From Teredinibacter purpureus (GTDB lineage Bacteria > Pseudomonadota > Gammaproteobacteria > Pseudomonadales > Cellvibrionaceae), in NCBI RefSeq assembly GCF_014217335.1, contig NZ_CP060092.1:1009501-1073500 (forward strand): a DNA stretch of 64,000 bases, read 5' to 3'. Under the pieces are notes generated by a model. It saw only the letters and a list, made by a program, of their open reading frames with translations, ran no database searches and was not told the origin of the DNA. Of this stretch, positions 42,412-50,155 are shown piece after piece (the first letter of the stretch is position 1; each line of letters opens with the position of its first letter). Position numbers and translations under genes: made by a program.

Positions 42412-43698
42412 ATGATAATCGTTGATACGGCCATAGAAAAACGGCTCGCCGAAAATCGACCGATCAATGTTGCGTTAGTTGGTGCTGGCTTTAGTGCGCG
42501 CCATATCGCGGCTCAAATTCAAAATTCTTTTCCTGTCATTCACCTTGCCATTATTGCCAACCGCACATTGTCTAACGCCACAAAAGCGTTTAAAGATGCC
42601 GGTGTCGATACGCCTCTCACTGTCACCACCGCTAGCGAGCTTTCGAATGCTATCGAAGCGCGGCAAAGCTGTATAACCGACAACGTCGACCTTATCTTTG
42701 ATGCGGACGCTATTGAAGCCGTAATAGATGCGACAGGCGAAGTAGAATACGGCGCACGTATAGCGCTTAAAACTATTCAATCAGGCAAACATATTTTTGC
42801 GCCAAACTGCGAAATGGATGCAACGGTTGGCCCGCTGATTAAACACTACGCTGATAAGGCGGGTGTTATCTACTCCAATACCGATGGTGACGAACCAGGC
42901 GTTGCGGTCAATCTGGCGCGCCATGTTCGCACCATGGGCCTAGAAGTTGTGGGTGCCGGAAACCTTAAAGGGTTTTATGATGCCCACCGTACCCCTGAAA
43001 CACAAAAGGCCTTTGCCGAAGCGCATAATCAAAAGCCAAGAGCCGTAACCTCGTTTGTGGACGGCACCAAGCTATCCATGGAGTTAACCGTGACAGCCAA
43101 TGCGTTGGGGTTTGGCGTGGGTAAGCGTGGCATGCACGGCATAAAATGTGATGATGTTCGCACGTGTTTAGAGCATTACCCCGAAGGGGCGTTTCAGCCA
43201 GGTAAGGGAATAGTCGACTTTTTGGTGGGCGCCTCACCTTATACTGGCGCTTATATAGTCGGTTACAGCGAAGAGCCCATGAAGCAAGAGTACCTGCGTT
43301 ACTTGAAAATGGGTGACGGGCCACTTTACGTATTTTATACCCCCTTCCATTTGCCTCAGCTCGAATTGCCCATTACGGTATGTCGCGGTGTATTATGTTC
43401 GGACGCTGCTGTAGCCCCTAAGGGTAAGCCTTACTGCGACGCAATCGCTATCGCAAAAAGAGACTTAGCACCGGGTGATGTGTTGGATGGATTGGGCGGC
43501 TTTGACTGCTATACAGAAATCGAAAACTTTGATACCAGCCGACGTGAAAACCTATTACCCATGGGTGTATCGTCGGGCTGTACTGTAATAAAATCTGTAG
43601 CGGCGGATACCGCTTTAACGTATGACGATGTTGCGTTACCTTCAGGCCGTTTTATTGACGAATTGCGTCAAGAAATGAATACAATATTTTTCAACTAA
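42412..43698 (+). CDS. SAF-domain oxidoreductase, homoserine-dehydrogenase-like (COG4091 type)
   Basis: 428 residues. N-terminal Rossmann domain INVALVGAGFSARHIAAQIQ, then a long spacer and VIDATGEVEYGARIALKTIQ, SGKHIFAPNCEMDATVGPLI, and SNTDGDEPGVAVNLARHVRT. The C-terminal 90 residues (IAIAKRDLAPGDVLDGLGGF) form a SAF domain. The family is called predicted homoserine dehydrogenase but several members act on sugar acids or sugars. Its place between an SDR and a sugar cytidylyltransferase favours a role in making an unusual sugar. Confidence 0.8.
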   Translation: MIIVDTAIEKRLAENRPINVALVGAGFSARHIAAQIQNSFPVIHLAIIANRTLSNATKAFKDAGVDTPLTVTTASELSNAIEARQSCITDNVDLIFDADAIEAVIDATGEVEYGARIALKTIQSGKHIFAPNCEMDATVGPLIKHYADKAGVIYSNTDGDEPGVAVNLARHVRTMGLEVVGAGNLKGFYDAHRTPETQKAFAEAHNQKPRAVTSFVDGTKLSMELTVTANALGFGVGKRGMHGIKCDDVRTCLEHYPEGAFQPGKGIVDFLVGASPYTGAYIVGYSEEPMKQEYLRYLKMGDGPLYVFYTPFHLPQLELPITVCRGVLCSDAAVAPKGKPYCDAIAIAKRDLAPGDVLDGLGGFDCYTEIENFDTSRRENLLPMGVSSGCTVIKSVAADTALTYDDVALPSGRFIDELRQEMNTIFFN

Positions 43699-43714
43699 TT
43701 GCGTGGAATAAAAA

Positions 43715-44494
43715 ATGAAAGTCGTGCTTTTTTGTGGTGGTTTGGGGATGCGGTTGCGTGAATATTCTGAGAATACACCAAAGCCAATGGTGCCGATCGG
43801 GAACAGGCCCATCGTATGGAATTTAATGAAATATTACGCTCATTTTGGCAACAAAGATTTTATTATGTGTTTGGGGCATAACGCCCACGTGATAAAAGAC
43901 TATTTTATTAATTACGATGAGTGTTTAACGAATGACTTTGTTTTAAACGAAGGCAAAACAGAGCTTTTAAAAACTGACATCCATGATTGGAAAATTACAT
44001 TCGCGGACACCGGAATGAACTCCAATATTGGTATGCGTTTGAAGTCCGTCGAAAAATATTTGGATGACCTAGCACCTGACGACATGTTCTTGGCAAACTA
44101 CGCCGATGGATTGTCCGACGCGCCGTTTGATGACATTCTAGAATTCTTTAAGAAAAGCGATAAAACTGCCTGCTTCCTTTGCGTAAAGCCTCAGCAAAGT
44201 TTCCACTACATACGCCTAGATGACGACGGCATGGTAAACAGTATTCAAGATACAACGCATACTGGCCTTACTGTTAACGGTGGCTTCTTTATTTTCAAAA
44301 AGAAAATATTCGATTACATGCGTGACGGCGAAGAATTGGTGCACGAACCCTTTGAGCGTCTTATTGAAGAAAATCAACTTGTAGCGTTTCAGTATGATGG
44401 GTTTTGGAAATGTATGGATACATTTAAAGACAAACAAAATTTTGACGAAATGTATGCGAGCGGTGACAGACCTTGGCAGGTGTGGGGCGAATAG
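43715..44494 (+). CDS. Sugar-1-phosphate cytidylyltransferase (RfbF-like)
   Basis: 259 residues. The pyrophosphorylase signature is VVLFCGGLGMRLREYSENTP then KPMVPIGNRPI. RfbF-type landmarks follow: NDFVLNEGK, WKITFADTGMNSNIGMRLKS, FLANYADGLSD, and the C-terminal QYDGFWKCMDTFKDKQNFDE. RfbF makes CDP-glucose, the entry to 3,6-dideoxy and branched sugars; here a CDP-sugar is likely but the sugar is not fixed by sequence. Confidence 0.9.
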   Translation: MKVVLFCGGLGMRLREYSENTPKPMVPIGNRPIVWNLMKYYAHFGNKDFIMCLGHNAHVIKDYFINYDECLTNDFVLNEGKTELLKTDIHDWKITFADTGMNSNIGMRLKSVEKYLDDLAPDDMFLANYADGLSDAPFDDILEFFKKSDKTACFLCVKPQQSFHYIRLDDDGMVNSIQDTTHTGLTVNGGFFIFKKKIFDYMRDGEELVHEPFERLIEENQLVAFQYDGFWKCMDTFKDKQNFDEMYASGDRPWQVWGE

Positions 44495-44505
44495 ACGACA
44501 ATATT

Positions 44506-45189
44506 ATGCTGCAGCCAACTGTATTTTTAGATAGCGATAAAACGTACCACATATTATGTTTAGGCGCGCACTGCGATGACATAGAAATTGGGTGTGGTGG
44601 TGCATTGCTGGATATTCTCAAGCACAATAACAATATTCATGTGACCTGGGTCGTTTTTACGTCGAATGAAAAACGCCGTTTGGAAGCTGAGGCCGGTGCA
44701 AAATTGTTTTTAGACGGTGCGGCCTCTTCAGACGTTCGTATTTTTGATTTGCGAGATGGTTTTTTACCCTATGCAGGCGAGCGTGTTAAAGAACTGTGCG
44801 AAGACATAAAGAAAACAATTGACGTACCCGATATTGTCTTTACCCATGCACGTCACGACCGCCATCAAGATCATCGTTTTATCAGTGAACTCACCTGGAA
44901 CACGTTCCGGAATCATTTGGTGTTAGAGTACGAAATCCCGAAATGGGACGGCGATATGGGCGTACCGAATACATTTATTGAATTGAGCGAAGAAACAGCG
45001 CGTAAGAAAATAGAATTTTTACAGCGTGTTTACAACACTCAACAAGAAAAGAAATGGTTCACAGACGATTTGTTTTGGTCGCTTATGCGTATTCGAGGTA
45101 TGGAAAGTGGTGCCGTTAGCCGCCTTGCCGAAGCGTTCTATAGTCGAAAAATTGTATTAAGTTCTCGCGGAGTTAATAAGACTGCATGA
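44506..45189 (+). CDS. PIG-L-family N-deacetylase
   Basis: 227 residues from the ATG at 44506, 11 bp after the previous stop; the upstream TTG at 44473 would overlap that gene. The zinc motif is LGAHCDDIEIGCGG (AHxDD) and the second metal/catalytic motif is THARHDRHQDHRFI. These enzymes remove N-acetyl groups from GlcNAc-type sugars, leaving a free amine. Its stop overlaps the start of the FemAB gene by ATGA, so the two products are made together. Confidence 0.92.
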   Translation: MLQPTVFLDSDKTYHILCLGAHCDDIEIGCGGALLDILKHNNNIHVTWVVFTSNEKRRLEAEAGAKLFLDGAASSDVRIFDLRDGFLPYAGERVKELCEDIKKTIDVPDIVFTHARHDRHQDHRFISELTWNTFRNHLVLEYEIPKWDGDMGVPNTFIELSEETARKKIEFLQRVYNTQQEKKWFTDDLFWSLMRIRGMESGAVSRLAEAFYSRKIVLSSRGVNKTA

Positions 45190-46598
45190 AATTGACGAGT
45201 CTACCCGTTAGTTTAGATTCACTCGATAGCTCTGTAGATGACGAGCGTCGAAAAAAGATTGTAGATTGTAATCTTCGTTTTGAAGAAAATCGAAACAGCC
45301 TAAAAACGTTAAAAGAGCAAAAAGGCATACTCTCTCGAAAAATCGGTGCTGCCAAAAAAGCAGGTGAAGATAATAGCGCTTTGATCGCCGAGATGAAGGC
45401 TATCTCAGGCGAGGTTAAAGCGATTGAATTGATGCAGGCTGATCAGAAGCGAATAGTTGCTGAAATACTTTCGTGTATCCCTGAGGTCGATAATACACCT
45501 AGTGTTGCCGTGTTGCCCGGCCATTTTTGTGCGCATAACGGTTCCACAGAAAACGCTGATGCGAAAGATTGTTCGTTCCTTTTTGTTGACGATAGTATGG
45601 CAGAACGGTGGAACACCTTCGTTGACCAGCATGAAAGAGCGTGTATTTATCACCGTTATGAATTTCGTCAAATAATAACGAAGAGTTTCGGTCACCATGC
45701 TCTGTATATCGCGGCACTCAATGCAGCGGGTGTTATTGTTGGGGTTCTACCCGCAATAGCAACCCGAAGTCAGTTGTTTGGTCACTATATTACGTCTATT
45801 CCAATGTTCAATTATTGTGGTGCGCTCGGGCAATCGTTAGAAATAGAACAAAAGCTTATAACATTTTTGGCCGCTGCGGCACAAGAACGCGCCGCGTCCC
45901 ATATTGAAATGCGAGACACCCAGCCAAGAGAAGGTTTGAAGCAAAAAACGGCAAAATTTTCTATGGTGTTATCGCTGCCAAACACTGCAGAAGCTTTAGC
46001 GTCGGCACTTGGCGCAAAAGTTCGCTCACAAATTAAAAAATCCGAAGAAAATTCGCTTCAATTTTCTGTTGGGGGGATAGAGCTCGTCGACGATTTTTAT
46101 CGTGTGTTTGCAGAAAATATGCGGGATCTTGGAACGCCTGTTTATTCGAAATCGTTTTTTATAACGCTCTTAGAAAATACCAGTATAAAAAGCAATATTG
46201 TAGTCGTTTATCGCGAGGGCCAACCGGTATCGTGTGGTTTTCTGTTGAACTATAAAGGCACTATGGAGATTCCTTGGGCGTCTACACTGCGGAGCGCGAA
46301 TCGTCTGAATGCCAATATGTTTATGTATTGGAATATTTTGAAATTTGCCATTACTGAAAAACAGGCATTTTTTGATTTTGGGCGTTCAAGTAAAGATGCT
46401 GGTACGTATCGCTTCAAATTACAGTGGGGCGCGACCCCCGTTCAGCTCTATTGGCATTATTGGTTAAATGGTGGGGGAGAAATGCCCGAGGTTAACCCCA
46501 ATAATCCCAAATATCGTCTTGTTATTGGGGCTTGGAAGTGCCTCCCCGTATGGCTGACGAAAATAATCGGCCCGATTCTTGCTAAAAACTTACCGTAA
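45186..46598 (+). CDS. XrtA-associated FemAB transferase fused to a seryl-tRNA-synthetase-like arm
   Basis: 470 residues. Residues about 20-112 match the N-terminal tRNA-binding arm of seryl-tRNA synthetase: two long helices with GILSRKIGAAKKAGEDNSAL between them, then EILSCIPEVDNTPSVAVLPG, which parallels the SerRS segment ending ..SIPN..PSVPVG. Residues about 130-455 form the FemAB/GNAT-like double fold, with SQIKKSEENSLQFSV and the XrtA-family signature FFDFGRSSKDAGTYRFKLQW. FemA/FemB proteins transfer amino acids from aminoacyl-tRNA to an amine; Staphylococcus FemA itself has a helical arm resembling that of SerRS. Here the arm is N-terminal. Coupling with the PIG-L gene suggests aminoacylation of a freed sugar amine. 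The amino acid (serine?) is not proved. Confidence 0.85.
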   Translation: MKLTSLPVSLDSLDSSVDDERRKKIVDCNLRFEENRNSLKTLKEQKGILSRKIGAAKKAGEDNSALIAEMKAISGEVKAIELMQADQKRIVAEILSCIPEVDNTPSVAVLPGHFCAHNGSTENADAKDCSFLFVDDSMAERWNTFVDQHERACIYHRYEFRQIITKSFGHHALYIAALNAAGVIVGVLPAIATRSQLFGHYITSIPMFNYCGALGQSLEIEQKLITFLAAAAQERAASHIEMRDTQPREGLKQKTAKFSMVLSLPNTAEALASALGAKVRSQIKKSEENSLQFSVGGIELVDDFYRVFAENMRDLGTPVYSKSFFITLLENTSIKSNIVVVYREGQPVSCGFLLNYKGTMEIPWASTLRSANRLNANMFMYWNILKFAITEKQAFFDFGRSSKDAGTYRFKLQWGATPVQLYWHYWLNGGGEMPEVNPNNPKYRLVIGAWKCLPVWLTKIIGPILAKNLP

Positions 46599-46677
46599 GT
46601 TCAAACTTGAAAGGACCGCGTCTTTTTCGCACATATAACTATTGGTGAATTTAACGCCGATTTAAAAGGGTTAGCCA

Positions 46678-47766
46678 TTGGGCTCCGAATACCACATAAC
46701 GGTTTCCAGCGAGCCATTGGAGGCCATCGGCAAGCTATGGCAGGCGTTAGAGCCAAATACGGCGCAAAATGTTTTTTTGTCGTGGCGCTGGGTGAGTGCT
46801 TGGTTAGAAACTATAGCGCCCGATGCAATGCTGGTAACGCTCTTCTCGGGGGAGGACATTGTAGGGCTAGGCCTGTTCACCATAAGAGTTGAGACGCGAC
46901 ATCGGCTTATTCGTTCGCGTGTACTAAGGCTCGGGCGAACAGGCTGTCAGCAAGAAGACCAAATATGGCCGGAATATAACGGCTTGTTACTGCACCGTGC
47001 ACATCAAGCTAGCGCGCCGTCAGCATTTATGGCGTACTTAAATACGCGAGATGACTGGGATGAATTTGAGCTGGGTGCAACGGCCGAGCCGCTCCTTAAG
47101 CACTATCAGAACAAAGCGTGTAATCCCGTAGAAAAATGGGCTGCTCCGGCGTTTGGCGTTGATTTACGTGCGGTAAAAGCAACGAATAAAGAGTATTTGG
47201 CGGGCATATCAAGAAACACTCGTTACCAGATTAATCGTTGTAAAAAGAGCTATTCAGCTGACGGCACTATTAGCTTTCGCGTGTTAAAAACGGCCGAGCA
47301 GATCAATGGTATTTGGCCAGATATGGTCACGTTACATCGCAAGCGTTGGGATCACACGCCAGAAAAAAGTGGTTTTTCGAACCCTATTTTTAGTGAGTTT
47401 CATCGCCAGCTGGTTGCACGTGCGTTGAGCGACGAAAGTGTGCACATCTGTGCTCTCTATGTTGATGATAGGTTATTAGCTTGTAGTTACAATCTATTGT
47501 GTGACGGCGTTGTCTACTTCTATTTAAGCGGCGTTATGCAGGAAACCGATAAAAATCGTAAGCCGGGTTTACTTTTACATACGTTTTCAATCGATTACTA
47601 CGCACAGGCTGGTTTTCGTTATTATGATTTTATGGCAGGCGATGCACAGTATAAACGCTCTATGGCAGAGCAACATAGCATGTTGAAAATGGTGAGTTTT
47701 CAACGAAAAAAAATTAGGTTCAAGTTTGAGCGATTGGCTCGAGCATTAAAGAATAAAGTGCATTGA
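46678..47766 (+). CDS. FemAB-like GNAT acyltransferase (Acetyltransf_6 type)
   Basis: 362 residues. An in-frame TAG at 46672 forces the start to TTG at 46678 (with AAGGG upstream) or an internal codon; the first ATG is only at residue 56. Landmarks: FLSWRWVSAWLETIAPDAML, the basic loop ISRNTRYQINRCKKSYSADG, then DRLLACSYNLLCDGVVYFYL and YYDFMAGDAQYKRSMA. This is the BioF2/CelD-like transferase often found in polysaccharide loci. It lacks the tRNA-synthetase arm of the preceding protein and may transfer a different acyl group. Confidence 0.85.
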   Translation: MGSEYHITVSSEPLEAIGKLWQALEPNTAQNVFLSWRWVSAWLETIAPDAMLVTLFSGEDIVGLGLFTIRVETRHRLIRSRVLRLGRTGCQQEDQIWPEYNGLLLHRAHQASAPSAFMAYLNTRDDWDEFELGATAEPLLKHYQNKACNPVEKWAAPAFGVDLRAVKATNKEYLAGISRNTRYQINRCKKSYSADGTISFRVLKTAEQINGIWPDMVTLHRKRWDHTPEKSGFSNPIFSEFHRQLVARALSDESVHICALYVDDRLLACSYNLLCDGVVYFYLSGVMQETDKNRKPGLLLHTFSIDYYAQAGFRYYDFMAGDAQYKRSMAEQHSMLKMVSFQRKKIRFKFERLARALKNKVH

Positions 47767-47776
47767 GTAGCGCTAG

Positions 47777-49309
47777 ATGTATAGTATAAAAAATAAAATA
47801 CAACCGAGTAACGTAGTCAAATATTGGTTACTAGGGGCCATTGCGTGGTTTGTTTTTTGGGTAGCAATTACCCAGGCTGGCCTACTTTCGGCCATGAGTG
47901 TTTGGTATATAAACGATACTTACAATCATTGTTTTTTTATACTACCTGGTGCGTTGTATATGTTTTGGCAACAGCGCGGTGCTTTATGCGCACAGGCCCC
48001 ACAATTCTCTATAGTCGGTGGTCTAGGTGTACTTAGTTTGCTAATGATGTACGCGCTGGGGCAAGCTGCGTATATCGATATTTTCCAACATATTGCCATA
48101 TTCGCCATGATACCGGCGGTTGTATTGATGATGTTTGGTTGGCGCATTGTCCGCAAAATTGTATTTCCGATCGCCTTTGTACTTTTTAGTATCCCTGTTG
48201 GCGAAGAGTTGATACCCATTTTTCAAGATATTACAGCGGCAATTTCAATGTATATCTTGAATCTCGCAAATATCCCTGCGTACCGTGAAGGTCTTTATAT
48301 TTCAGTACCCAATGGCCATTTTGTGGTAGCTGAAGCTTGCTCTGGCGTACGATTTTTTATTGCGTGTGTGGTACTTGGCAGTGTCTATGCCTATCTAAAT
48401 TTTATATCGCGATGGCGTATTGCGCTATTTGCCGTTTTTTCCGTTGTTCTTCCCATCATTGCGAACGGCATACGAGCCTTCGGTATTATCTACGTTGGGC
48501 ATACTAGCGATATGCAACATGCCGTTGACGCAGATCATCTCGTGTATGGCTGGGTGTTTTTTCTTATTGTCGTTTTAATATTAGTGGGTGTTGGCCAGTT
48601 ATTTTCGGATGGTCACCGTGTATGGAAAAATACTATCACTACTATCTCGGCATCGTGGTATGAGCGCTGGAATCGTCGGTCATTAGCGGCGGCGTTTGCG
48701 CCTTTAGTGGCTATGGGTATTATTGCCTATGTTGTTGAAAATCAATCGCAAGGCGACCGATTCGAATTGCCGGCAGCTACGCTTGCTAACGTGAGCGCGG
48801 GTGAAGCGGGAATGTACGATTGGGCTCCACGTTTTAATTATGCAGACAGCTACCGTGTCTCTTACGACTCCTCCGCTGGGGCTAAAGTTTATCAAGCCGT
48901 CTACGAATTAAATATTAAGGGCCGCGAACTAGTGAGTTGGGAGAATCGAATTTACGATCCCAAGCTTTGGTCTTTGCAGGGGCAGTATAATCAACGTATT
49001 GAACAGGGTTTTAAGCAAGATTTTAACATTACCGTACTGGATCTTACCTCTGTAAATGGGCGTGAGCGGCTTGTTGCTTATTGGTATGTGTTACCGAATA
49101 AAATGAGCAGTAACGGTAATTTTATTAAGCTACAGCAAGCGGTTAATACGTTGTTGTTAAAACCGAGTGGCGGTGCAATAGTGGCGGTTAGCGTTGAATA
49201 CAGAGGCGAAAATACAAAGGCACGTGAACAGCTGGCAGTGTTTTTAGAACGTCAGGAAAATCATTTGTTTGAAACACAAACGGCTTCCAGCGTATCGGCG
49301 TCGAACTAA
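47777..49309 (+). CDS. xrtA: Exosortase A fused to EpsI domain
   Basis: 510 residues. Eight or so membrane helices in the first 275 residues carry the exosortase triad: Cys188 in VAEACSGVRFF, Arg233 in ANGIRAFGIIYVGH and His254 in DHLVYGW. After a further helix near 305-325 the last 180 residues form a periplasmic EpsI (DUF3485) domain. XrtA cleaves PEP-CTERM proteins at the inner membrane, linking secretion to exopolysaccharide. XrtA loci often carry EpsI as part of or next to the sortase. No PEP-CTERM protein was found in the window. Confidence 0.95.
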   Translation: MYSIKNKIQPSNVVKYWLLGAIAWFVFWVAITQAGLLSAMSVWYINDTYNHCFFILPGALYMFWQQRGALCAQAPQFSIVGGLGVLSLLMMYALGQAAYIDIFQHIAIFAMIPAVVLMMFGWRIVRKIVFPIAFVLFSIPVGEELIPIFQDITAAISMYILNLANIPAYREGLYISVPNGHFVVAEACSGVRFFIACVVLGSVYAYLNFISRWRIALFAVFSVVLPIIANGIRAFGIIYVGHTSDMQHAVDADHLVYGWVFFLIVVLILVGVGQLFSDGHRVWKNTITTISASWYERWNRRSLAAAFAPLVAMGIIAYVVENQSQGDRFELPAATLANVSAGEAGMYDWAPRFNYADSYRVSYDSSAGAKVYQAVYELNIKGRELVSWENRIYDPKLWSLQGQYNQRIEQGFKQDFNITVLDLTSVNGRERLVAYWYVLPNKMSSNGNFIKLQQAVNTLLLKPSGGAIVAVSVEYRGENTKAREQLAVFLERQENHLFETQTASSVSASN

Positions 49310-49327
49310 TTAATTGAGGAGTATTGT

Positions 49328-50155
49328 GTGCAACACGCAATGACGATAGATGTAGAAGACTACTTTCAAGTAGGGGCGTTTGAGAAAATAATAACGCCCG
49401 CCGATTGGGATTCAATGCCTTCTAGAGTAGAAGCCAGTACAGACAAGTTACTGCAATTGTTTTCTGATAAAAATATTACCGCTACTTTTTTTACGTTAGG
49501 CTGGATTGCACAACGACACCCTAATATTGTTAAGCGTATTGTTGCACAAGGGCATGAACTCGCGAGTCACGGTACTATGCACCAGCGCGCTAGTCATCAG
49601 ACGCGTGAAGAGTTTAAGGTGGATGTGTCTGGCGCGAAGCAACTGCTAGAAGATATTTCCGGTCAGGCCGTTATTGGCTATAGAGCACCGAGCTTTTCGT
49701 TTACCAAAGAGAATCAGTGGGTGTATGACGTATTGGCCGAAGAGGGTTACCGATACAGTTCCAGCGTGTATCCGGTAGTGCATGACCATTATGGTATTCC
49801 CGATGCGCCTCGCTCTCGGTACGAGACCGGCGCAGGTGTCGATGAAATACCGTTAAGTACATTGCCCATATTTGGCAAGAATATCCCTATTTCGGGTGGC
49901 GGTTATTTTCGATTGTACCCTTACAGTTTGACACGTTGGGCTGTTGCGAGATTCGCAAAAAATGAAACTCAGCCGTATATCTTCTATATGCATCCTTGGG
50001 AGATCGATCCTGATCAGCCTCGAATGGAAGGCGCATCTGCGAAAAGTCGGTTTCGACATTATTTAAATTTAAAGAAAGTCGAACAGCGTTTATCGAATCT
50101 TCTAGACGATTTTGAATGGAGCTCTATGGCATCGGCCTACGGTTACGGTGCTTAG
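49328..50155 (+). CDS. XrtA-associated polysaccharide deacetylase
   Basis: 275 residues. GAGGAG six bases before the GTG at 49328 favours that start over the ATG at 49340. Motifs: AMTIDVEDYFQVGAF (Asp pair), GHELASHGTMHQRASHQTRE (metal His), VIGYRAPSFSFTKENQWVYD, and the C-terminal FYMHPWEIDPDQPRM. This is the TIGR03006-type deacetylase of XrtA loci, without signal peptide. Its 3' end overlaps that of the convergent gene by four bases. Confidence 0.93.
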   Translation: MQHAMTIDVEDYFQVGAFEKIITPADWDSMPSRVEASTDKLLQLFSDKNITATFFTLGWIAQRHPNIVKRIVAQGHELASHGTMHQRASHQTREEFKVDVSGAKQLLEDISGQAVIGYRAPSFSFTKENQWVYDVLAEEGYRYSSSVYPVVHDHYGIPDAPRSRYETGAGVDEIPLSTLPIFGKNIPISGGGYFRLYPYSLTRWAVARFAKNETQPYIFYMHPWEIDPDQPRMEGASAKSRFRHYLNLKKVEQRLSNLLDDFEWSSMASAYGYGA

